Positions 1 to 5,889 of a stretch of 9,759 bases of DNA are shown piece after piece. Within the stretch, counting starts at the first letter, position 1; the number at the start of each line of letters is the position of its first letter. The DNA is from JASFQI01 sp050115555 (GTDB taxonomy: Bacteria > Desulfobacterota > DSM-4660 > Desulfatiglandales > HGW-15), in the NCBI GenBank assembly GCA_050115555.1, contig JASFQI010000180.1:1-9759 (forward strand), in the 5' to 3' direction. The position numbers were made by a program, and so were the translations under genes. Under the pieces are notes generated by a model. That model saw only the letters and a list, made by a program, of their open reading frames with translations, ran no database searches and was not told the origin of the DNA.

Positions 1-1945
1 TTGTTTGATAACCCAGTTTTTCCAGCATGCTGGACGCAATCTCCCGTTGACTATCCACGTCATCTACAATGAGGACCCGTTCCCCGTTTCCGCGTATCTC
101 TTCAATAGGGATGGGCAGCCTTTTTTTCCGGGCATCCTCTCTCACGGCCGGGAAGTAGAGTTCGAACAGGGTACCCGTCTCGTCACTGGTTACATGGATG
201 TATCCATCGTGATCTTTCATGACATTCCACACGAGGGCAAGCCCAAGCCCGGTTCCGCTTCGTCCCATCACCTTTTTGGTAAAAAACGGTTCAAAAATGC
301 GCTCAAGGTCAGCGGGTGGGATTCCGGGTCCATCATCCGACACCGCAAGGACGACGTACTCACCGCGACAGACCTCGTCATAGTTGGGGAAGGTTTGGTC
401 AATATACCGGTTTGTTGTCCGGATCATCACGTGACCAGAGCCTTCGATGGCTTCAGAAGCATTGGAAACAAGGTTCATGATCCCTTTAATAATATGAATT
501 TTAGAAGCATTGATGGAAAATAAGTGGGGTTCCAGGTCCGTTTTTATGGTCACCGACGGATGATATTGAAGGAGTTTTTGGTACTCAGCCGATTGTAAAT
601 ATTCATTTATCAGGTCATTTATGGGTAATATCTCTTTATGAACGGCCGCTCCTCTGGCAATTGTTAATAATTCCTCCACGATTGCCGCCGCTCTTTTTGC
701 AGAAGTTTGCATAATTTTTATCGGTTTCCTCAGCTTGCTCTCCTCAGGCAGGTCCGATAGTAGTAAATCCGGGTAGCTCACAATTCCCGAAAGCACATTA
801 TTCAAGTCATGGGCTACCCCGCCGGCCAGAAGCCCCAGGGACTCCATTTTTTGCAATGCGGCGATTTTCCGTTCACTCTCCTGCCGCGCCTCCTCCTCCC
901 GCTTGCGTTCCGTCATGTCCCGCATGACCGCCAATACGGCAGGACGATTTCGGTACTGCATCATGCTATACGCGATTTCCACGAATCGCTCTTCTCCGTC
1001 CTCCCTCTGAATGCGGATGGTGAAGGGAGAGTCCACATGCCCGCCATCTAAAAGGCGTTGGCATTTTTCAAGGACGGTTTTCCAGTCCTCCGAACGTATG
1101 ATCTCGGGAACCTCTTGAGGTGTGGAATCGGTCAATGGACGGCCGGTCAGACGGCCGCACGCGGGATTGCCGAAGACCACCTTTTCGTCCTGGATCACAA
1201 GAATGCAATCGTTTGCGAATTCGGTAATCACCCGATATTTTTCGTCTGCAGCGGCCTTCAGATAACTGCCGAAAACGCCCCAGAGCAGTACGGAAGAAAA
1301 ACCAAGAAACCCATATTCCATGAAGTAGTGGAGGGTGGGAACACCAAGGGAAGCTACGCCGTCATGAATTCCCATGAGGATCCAGATACCCAACCCGATG
1401 ATATAGGCCATCCTTTGCTTCGGATTTGTACCCTTGTACCGCACCCAGAAGCCCATGGCGATCAGGCTTGCGACGGATGTGTACCCCACAAACACGGGGC
1501 CCAGCGGACCGAGGGCCGGTTCGACATAGGGGGAGGAGAGACCGATGAAATCCCAGGATACAAAATGATCGGAGACAATAAAATCCGTTGTCCACAAGAA
1601 AACGAGAATAATGACGTGAAAAAGCCCAGCAATGGGATGGTATATTTTGCTGTTTACCCCAAGATAAGAAAAAGTGAATCCGTAAAGAGCATGAATAAGA
1701 AAGATGATTGCATTGTATTCCAAGAGGCCCGAAAAACGGTTAGCGGGGCTTTCCGGGGTATTGTACTCAAGAAAAATTCCGATTGCATATAAAAAAGAGG
1801 AGAATGAAATAAAAGAGCTCCATCCATACCATCGATTTTGGGGTTGTTTCCTGTAGAAAAGAAATTGAAGTATCATCATAATGATTGACAATAAAGCTAC
1901 GGCTAAAGATCCTGTCGATTGTAATATAATTTTGTTGGAAATCAT
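1..1945 (-). CDS. 7TM-PAS hybrid sensor histidine kinase (3' end cut by window edge)
   Basis: This is an inner-membrane hybrid histidine kinase. The reading frame is open from ATG 1945 to the left edge, giving 648 residues with the C-terminus missing. Residues about 10-230 hold seven hydrophobic segments (roughly 12-31, 42-60, 73-96, 103-120, 150-168, 179-200, 205-228), as in the 7TM histidine-kinase sensor family. A PAS domain follows at about 236-347, ending in the usual DMTERK. The HisKA phosphorylation site is H379 in GGVAHDLNN. The ATPase domain shows the N box (N495 in NLVSNASEA), the G1 box (D537 in DDGPGIP) and the G2 box (GTGLGL, 564-569). A receiver domain begins at about 622 with the acidic pair D628-D629, but the window ends before its phospho-acceptor Asp. 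The start is the only ATG after an in-frame stop at 1964-1966, and its ribosome binding site is weak. The gene is separated from the chemoreceptor by 627 nt, so it probably has its own promoter. The ligand is unknown. Confidence 0.93.
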   Translation of the reverse strand, partial: MISNKIILQSTGSLAVALLSIIMMILQFLFYRKQPQNRWYGWSSFISFSSFLYAIGIFLEYNTPESPANRFSGLLEYNAIIFLIHALYGFTFSYLGVNSKIYHPIAGLFHVIILVFLWTTDFIVSDHFVSWDFIGLSSPYVEPALGPLGPVFVGYTSVASLIAMGFWVRYKGTNPKQRMAYIIGLGIWILMGIHDGVASLGVPTLHYFMEYGFLGFSSVLLWGVFGSYLKAAADEKYRVITEFANDCILVIQDEKVVFGNPACGRLTGRPLTDSTPQEVPEIIRSEDWKTVLEKCQRLLDGGHVDSPFTIRIQREDGEERFVEIAYSMMQYRNRPAVLAVMRDMTERKREEEARQESERKIAALQKMESLGLLAGGVAHDLNNVLSGIVSYPDLLLSDLPEESKLRKPIKIMQTSAKRAAAIVEELLTIARGAAVHKEILPINDLINEYLQSAEYQKLLQYHPSVTIKTDLEPHLFSINASKIHIIKGIMNLVSNASEAIEGSGHVMIRTTNRYIDQTFPNYDEVCRGEYVVLAVSDDGPGIPPADLERIFEPFFTKKVMGRSGTGLGLALVWNVMKDHDGYIHVTSDETGTLFELYFPAVREDARKKRLPIPIEEIRGNGERVLIVDDVDSQREIASSMLEKLGYQT

Positions 1946-2195
1946 TGAGAATCCATTCTGGAGTTACCAAAATTCGTTCCATCGCGGTCGGCTACGTTGA
2001 CCGGCTTGGACTCGCTTGGGTAAACCTCTAGTCATGTCCTTTTTATCACCCCATCCATTTTTCCATGACCAAGGCCGTGATGCATGTCGGGGGATCCACA
2101 GGCAACCCCTTTGGGTGCGGTTTTCGACCGAAGAAAAAGGACACGGAAAACAAGGGGTAAAAAGGGTTCTCGTCTTCAATGGCTGGAATATATCA

Positions 2196-2224
2196 ATTTT
2201 ATAACGGAATGTATATCGTTTGTA
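2196..2224 (-). promoter_or_regulatory. Weak sigma-70-like promoter candidate for the 7TM kinase
   Basis: In the AT-rich part of the gap the minus strand reads TAAAAT (2201-2196) as a possible -10 element. TACAAA lies 17 nt upstream (2224-2219) as a poor -35. A perfect TTGACA lies further upstream at 2265-2260, but the sequence 15-17 nt after it (TCCTAT or CTATCC) is a poor -10. Either could drive the kinase gene at 1945. This is motif matching only, in a region where AT-rich chance matches are expected. Confidence 0.2.
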
Positions 2225-2404
2225 TTCTGGTGGGAAGGATAGGATAAAGATTGCGTCCGTGTCAATAGAAAGCATGATGCACTATAAATAGAAATGAGGT
2301 GCGATTATTCATGGGCCTCGTCCCCATTTCCCGGCAGTCTGACCGAAAAATCCTAAACAATAAGGCATTGTATTTGCGATTTCGTTTCCTCGTCGAAAAC
2401 AGCG

Positions 2405-2505
2405 CTGGAGTCCAGGGGGAGGATGGGCCCTCCCCGTTTTCGAGAGAACCTGGAGAACGGAAGGGTCAGGGGGAGACGGGAGGCGGCCTTGCGCCCTGTA
2501 AGGGC
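2405..2505. repeat. Cluster of short GC-rich inverted repeats
   Basis: Three perfect short dyads follow one another downstream of the chemoreceptor gene. GCCCT-gta-AGGGC lies at 2493-2505, GGGGAGG with CCTCCCC around a 6-nt loop lies at 2416-2435, and CTGGA-g-TCCAG lies at 2405-2415. None is followed by a run of T on the minus strand, so they are not classical intrinsic terminators for the gene upstream. They could be transcript 3'-end structures or simply a product of GC-rich sequence. Confidence 0.4.
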
Positions 2506-2532
2506 TCGGGCGTTCTTTTGGAGAAGGTTGCA

Positions 2533-2558
2533 GATGGTGGCGGGCCTCCGCCACCATC
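2533..2558 (-). terminator. Perfect 11-bp stem-loop after the chemoreceptor gene
   Basis: GATGGTGGCGG and CCGCCACCATC pair without mismatch around a 4-nt loop, beginning 14 nt beyond the chemoreceptor stop codon. Position and strength fit a transcript end or a 3'-stabilising structure. The U-tract of an intrinsic terminator is absent: the minus strand continues TGCAACCTTCTCC. Termination here is therefore an inference, and could be Rho-assisted or only RNA protection. Confidence 0.4.
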
Positions 2559-2572
2559 CGCATGAGAAGGGG

Positions 2573-4195
2573 TTAGAAGTCTTTGAACTCAGAGTCGTCC
2601 ATGGGGATGACGTGATCGGGATGAATAGGTGTTGAGTTCGCGGTTCCATGGCCTTGAGAAACGGCCTTGACCGCCGGCACGGAAAGGGATCTCTGCGGGG
2701 TTGTAAGGGTGTCGACGTGGGGGTTTTTCTTCCCATTTCCGCCCGTGCGGTTTTTTCCGACCAGGTTGACCAATTCATGCACGAACTGATTCATCTGCTC
2801 GGCCTGAGCGCTCATCTCTTCCGATGCAGCAGCAGACTCTTCCGCATTGGCGGCCGTGTTCTGGACCACTTTGTCCATCTCGGCCACGGCCCTGTTGACC
2901 TGATCAACGCCCTGGGCCTGCTCATTGGAAGCCGCAGCAATTTCTCCCACGAGTTCAGCCACTTTGGTGCTACTTTCATATACTTGACCAAAGGCTTCAT
3001 TGGTTTTTTCCACGATTTCAGAACCCTCCTGAATCTGCTTGATGGTCTGTTCGATCAATCCGGAGGTATTCTTCGCTGCATCGGCCGCTCTCAGGGCAAG
3101 ATTTCGAACCTCATCCGCCACAACGGCAAATCCCGCCCCTGCCTCGCCGGCGCGGGCGGCTTCCACGGCAGCATTGAGCGCCAGGAGATTGGTTTGAAAA
3201 GCAATTTCATCGATCGTTTTGATAATTTTGGAGGTCTCCTCACTGGCCTTTGAGATTTCTCCCATGGATGAGTTCAACTCATTCATAGAACGGTTTGCTT
3301 TATCGACGGTCTGGGTGCCCTCTTTCATGAGTCCGTCGGCTTCGTTGGCATTTCCGGCATTCTGTTTGGTCATGGAGGCCATTTCTTCGAGGGAAGAAGA
3401 CGTCTCTTCCAGGGATGCCGCCTGTTCCGCGGAACCTTCCGCTAGGGATTGGCTCGATGAAGCCACCTGAGCGGAGCCGGAAGTCACTTGGCAGGCACTC
3501 TCGGTCAGGCCCTCGATCACTCGTCTCAGGGGTTTGGTAATCCCTTTTTTCATAAACCAGATCATCAGGACACCCGCGAGAAGTCCGAGCCCTGTGATCG
3601 CAAAGATCATCATCACGGTGCTCCGAAACGTCCTGGACGCTGATTCGCTTGCCTCTTTTGATAGATTTTGATTGATCTCCGTAAGTTGATCAATGTAGCC
3701 ACGCATTTCCTCGAATTTTTCTTTGGTTTGTCCCACTGTAAGATCAAGGGCCTCCCGACGCCCCTCCACAGTGTTGGCCTTCCGAGCTTCGATAATGCGT
3801 GCGGTAAGCTGTTTCCATTCCTGCCGTGCCGCTTCGAATTTCGGTATCATGGCCTTCTCGTCCGCCGTTGCAGCAAGGGCCTTGTATTTCTCCCACCGAG
3901 CTTCAGCTTGTTGCATATTGCTCTCATACTCTTCCAAGAGCTGCCCGAACAGCTCTGAACTCACCTCGGTGAAGATCATGGAGCGCTCCGCCACGAGCAG
4001 CTGATGGAGGTCCCGATCGGCCTCGAGCAAGTAGCCCATGCTGGGGAGCATGACGGAGAAAATATCATCGAGTTTTTGGTTGATGTTGCTGGCACTCCTG
4101 TACCCGGTCAGACCAATGATGCCGATCAGAAGGATCATCACTGTGAAGCTCAGGGTTAGCTTGCCACCCACCTTTAGACTGCTGAACCATTTCAT
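2573..4195 (-). CDS. Methyl-accepting chemotaxis protein
   Basis: This 540-residue transmembrane chemoreceptor would signal to CheW and CheA. TM1 is at about 13-32. The periplasmic part (about 33-192) is all helical and resembles a four-helix-bundle ligand domain. TM2 is at about 193-215. A short HAMP-like start (GITKPLRRVIEGL, 218-230) runs straight into the long cytoplasmic coiled coil. The highly conserved hairpin tip lies at about 328-376 and includes NLLALNAAVEAARAGEAGAG. Gln/Glu-rich stretches (SAEQAASLEE, NAEESAAASEE) are likely methylation regions. A flexible tail of about 60 residues ends in EFKDF. The start at 4195 is chosen because GGGAGGGG lies 6 nt upstream; an earlier in-frame ATG at 4276 would add 27 unlikely residues. 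The gene follows the NtrC-like regulator, with a sigma-54 promoter candidate between them. The ligand cannot be read from the sequence. Confidence 0.96.
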   Translation of the reverse strand: MKWFSSLKVGGKLTLSFTVMILLIGIIGLTGYRSASNINQKLDDIFSVMLPSMGYLLEADRDLHQLLVAERSMIFTEVSSELFGQLLEEYESNMQQAEARWEKYKALAATADEKAMIPKFEAARQEWKQLTARIIEARKANTVEGRREALDLTVGQTKEKFEEMRGYIDQLTEINQNLSKEASESASRTFRSTVMMIFAITGLGLLAGVLMIWFMKKGITKPLRRVIEGLTESACQVTSGSAQVASSSQSLAEGSAEQAASLEETSSSLEEMASMTKQNAGNANEADGLMKEGTQTVDKANRSMNELNSSMGEISKASEETSKIIKTIDEIAFQTNLLALNAAVEAARAGEAGAGFAVVADEVRNLALRAADAAKNTSGLIEQTIKQIQEGSEIVEKTNEAFGQVYESSTKVAELVGEIAAASNEQAQGVDQVNRAVAEMDKVVQNTAANAEESAAASEEMSAQAEQMNQFVHELVNLVGKNRTGGNGKKNPHVDTLTTPQRSLSVPAVKAVSQGHGTANSTPIHPDHVIPMDDSEFKDF

Positions 4196-4201
4196 CTTTT
4201 T

Positions 4202-4209
4202 CCCCTCCC
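4202..4209 (-). promoter_or_regulatory. Ribosome binding site fixing the chemoreceptor start
   Basis: GGGAGGGG followed by AAAAAG sits 6 nt before ATG 4195. It is the strongest Shine-Dalgarno sequence seen near any candidate start in this gene. It selects the start that begins MKWFSSLKVG, a typical chemoreceptor N-terminus, over the upstream ATG codons at 4276, 4246 and 4228. Confidence 0.8.
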
Positions 4210-4290
4210 ATTGGAATTTGATAATCATGTTTTGCCACGCTTCCATGTCATGCCTGCATTGTGGCCTGTCACCCAATGGGACCGAAACAA

Positions 4291-4306
4291 TTCAACAACC
4301 ATGCCA
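4291..4306 (-). promoter_or_regulatory. Candidate sigma-54 (-24/-12) promoter for the chemoreceptor
   Basis: The minus strand reads TGGCATGGTTGTTGAA. Against the known consensus TGGCACGR-NNN-TTGCW it matches TGGCA, the following GR and TTG with correct -24 to -12 spacing. The deviations are C to T at the end of the -24 box and C to A in the -12 GC pair. A transcript would begin near 4280, leaving an untranslated leader of about 85 nt. The site lies between a sigma-54 activator gene and the chemoreceptor gene, which raises its plausibility. The imperfect -12 element is the main doubt. Confidence 0.45.
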
Positions 4307-4378
4307 AGACCTTCGTGATTCTTTAAATGAAAGTGAATTCAGTTAGTTGCTTCATGGTAGGAGCTGGGGATGCAGCAG

Positions 4379-4418
4379 GGAAACCAAGATTTCCAGAAAA
4401 AGCAGACAGAAATTCCAG
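4379..4418 (-). promoter_or_regulatory. Possible upstream activator sites (repeats)
   Basis: On the minus strand CTGGAA occurs at 4418-4413 and again at 4396-4391, exactly 22 bp (about two helical turns) apart, within longer similar 12-mers (CTGGAATTTCTG and CTGGAAATCTTG, 9 of 12 identical). The second copy overlaps a dyad GGAAA...TTTCC at 4394-4379. They lie about 85-110 bp upstream of the -24 box, a usual distance for enhancer sites of NtrC-type activators. The motif matches no activator site that I recognise. Confidence 0.25.
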
Positions 4419-4440
4419 TTTCATTGGACATCCGTCCGAT

Positions 4441-5889
4441 TTATGCAGGCTCCTTATGGGGGTTCTCAAGAGGGAACCCCGAGGTGGAGATCCGGTGCTT
4501 TTTTAGAAGCGCATAGACACGTGCACGGCCCAGACCGGAGACCTCGCATGCCTTTTTGATGCTGCCGTTGGTCCGCTTCATCAGGTCCTGCATGTATCGG
4601 CATTCGATCTCTGAAAGCGCCGCCTCTCGGGCATGCCGAAATGAGGGTAGGGATCTTGCCGGGGAGGGTCCTTCATCGGGGGCGGCTCGAACCGAGGAGG
4701 TTTCTACCTGACCGACAGAGGCCCGTGCAGCACGCACTCGGATGGGGATCGGCAGATGCTTGGGGAACAGGATCGGATCGTTGCCTGCTGAGAAAAATGC
4801 TTTTTCCAAGGTGTTGTGGAGTTCTCTTACATTGCCGGGCCATGGGTATGAACTGAGGGCCTCGAAAAATTCCGGAGAAAAACCTTTTGTCTCTGCCTTG
4901 TTTTTCTCACACAGGGACATCATGTGGTGCAGGGCGAGCGCCTTGATGTCATCTTTCCGTTCTCTCAAAGGACAGAGGTGAATGCCAAAGGTGCGCAGAC
5001 GAAACAACAGGTCCTTTCTGAACAGGCCGGTCTCCACGAGCTGATCCACATCTTGATTCGTCGCCGCCACGAGCCTGAAATCGCTTTTTTTCTCCTTTTT
5101 CGCACCGACCGGCCGGAAACGACGCTCTTGGAGGACCCTGAGAAGCGATTTTTGGATGGGCAGCGGGAGTTCCCCGATCTCGTCGAGGAAAAGCGTGCCG
5201 CCGTCCGCTTGCTTGATCAGGCCTTCCTGTGTTTTTTCCGCCCCCGTGTAGGCCCCTTTTTCATATCCAAAAAGAACGCTTTCCACCAGGGTTTCCGGGA
5301 GAGAGGCGCAATCAACGACAACGAAATCCCTCTCCGAACGGTTGCTGTTTTCATGAACGGCCCGAGCAAAGAGTTCCTTCCCGGTCCCGGTTTCACCGGT
5401 GATCAGGACGTTTGCATCGCTGGAAGCGGCTTCGGCCAGAAGCTCGAGAGACTGTTTCATCTTTATGCTGCTTCCGATGATACCGTTCCGGTGTAAGACC
5501 TTTAAAGGCGTGTGGGCATTCTTCTGCGCACGGTACTGTAGGGCCCGGAGAAGCGGCAGCGTCAGGTGCTGGATGGAAGGGGGTTTTTCAACATAGTCCC
5601 ATGCCCCGCTTCTCACGGCAAGCTCTGCTCCATTGGGATCGCCTTCTCCCGTAATGATGATCACTTCCGGGGAGGAGGGCGCACTCCTGAAATCCGGTAT
5701 GGCTTCCAGACCATTCCCGTCGGGCAGGCGCACATCGAGAAACACGGCATCAAAAGGGCCCGAAGCTACACGCTCCAGGCCCTTTCTGAGAGTCAGTGCA
5801 TACTGAGAATGGTGTCCCATTCGCGTCAAGCTCGAGCAGATCTGCTCACAAATGAGCTTATCATCATCAACAATCAGGATTTCAGCCAT
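4441..5889 (-). CDS. NtrC-family sigma-54-dependent response regulator
   Basis: This 482-residue cytoplasmic transcription activator is of usual length for the family. The receiver domain (about 1-125) has the acidic pocket D8-D9, phospho-acceptor D52 (FLDVRLPD), T80 and K102. The AAA+ domain (about 138-375) has Walker A GETGTGKE (165-172), Walker B TLFLDEIGE (D236-E237), the LLFRL and PLRERKDDI motifs, and WPGNVREL (350-357). The sigma-54 contact loop reads GAYTGA (212-217) instead of the commoner GAFTGA. A Pro/Ala-rich linker (about 385-415) leads to a Fis-type helix-turn-helix (about 440-466, NGSIKKACEVSGLGRARVYALL). The start codon lies within the last codons of the upstream hybrid kinase gene (8-nt overlap), implying translational coupling and a cognate pair. 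Its targets are unknown; the nearest candidate is the promoter in front of the chemoreceptor gene. Confidence 0.97.
   Translation of the reverse strand: MAEILIVDDDKLICEQICSSLTRMGHHSQYALTLRKGLERVASGPFDAVFLDVRLPDGNGLEAIPDFRSAPSSPEVIIITGEGDPNGAELAVRSGAWDYVEKPPSIQHLTLPLLRALQYRAQKNAHTPLKVLHRNGIIGSSIKMKQSLELLAEAASSDANVLITGETGTGKELFARAVHENSNRSERDFVVVDCASLPETLVESVLFGYEKGAYTGAEKTQEGLIKQADGGTLFLDEIGELPLPIQKSLLRVLQERRFRPVGAKKEKKSDFRLVAATNQDVDQLVETGLFRKDLLFRLRTFGIHLCPLRERKDDIKALALHHMMSLCEKNKAETKGFSPEFFEALSSYPWPGNVRELHNTLEKAFFSAGNDPILFPKHLPIPIRVRAARASVGQVETSSVRAAPDEGPSPARSLPSFRHAREAALSEIECRYMQDLMKRTNGSIKKACEVSGLGRARVYALLKKHRISTSGFPLENPHKEPA

Larger units (their letters stand above)
1946..2572. other. Intergenic region between chemoreceptor and 7TM kinase genes
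   Basis: These 627 nt carry no convincing gene. Short open frames exist on both strands (for example minus 1964-2275, 103 codons, and plus 2016-2204), but they have no recognisable domain and no good ribosome binding site. The half next to the chemoreceptor gene (about 2405-2560) is GC-rich and full of short perfect dyads. The part at about 2160-2300 is AT-rich and could hold the promoter of the downstream kinase, which would leave a leader of roughly 240-290 nt. I saw no riboswitch that I recognise. Confidence 0.7.

Noticed and set aside
1058..1792. Long plus-strand open frame (244 codons) opposite the 7TM kinase
   Set aside because: It lies wholly antisense to a well-supported kinase gene, its translation shows no domain, and its length is explained by the opposite-strand codon pattern.
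1767..1982. Minus-strand open frame (71 codons) overlapping the start of the 7TM kinase
   Set aside because: It runs in another frame over the first membrane helices of the kinase. The kinase frame continues without a stop for 648 codons and explains the region.
2075..2130. Riboswitch-like segment (short hairpins with CAGGCAACCCC)
   Set aside because: It was compared from memory with the c-di-GMP riboswitch core; the conserved blocks do not line up and the stems are only 4 bp.
1964..2275. Minus-strand open frame of 103 codons just upstream of the 7TM kinase
   Set aside because: It is rich in Pro, Arg and Trp with no domain or membrane pattern, has no clear ribosome binding site, and sits where a promoter and leader are expected. 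A small unknown protein cannot be fully excluded.
2494..2518. Plus-strand terminator-like sequence (CGCCC...GGGCG followed by TTCTTTT)
   Set aside because: No plus-strand gene or promoter is supported upstream of it, and the same bases form a better local dyad; chance in GC-rich sequence is likelier.
2648..3253. Plus-strand open frame of 201 codons opposite the chemoreceptor
   Set aside because: It is antisense to the most conserved part of the chemoreceptor signalling domain and has no independent support.
4196..4276. Upstream chemoreceptor start giving a 27-residue extension
   Set aside because: The extension puts charged non-membrane residues before TM1, and the strong Shine-Dalgarno sequence is correctly placed only for ATG 4195.
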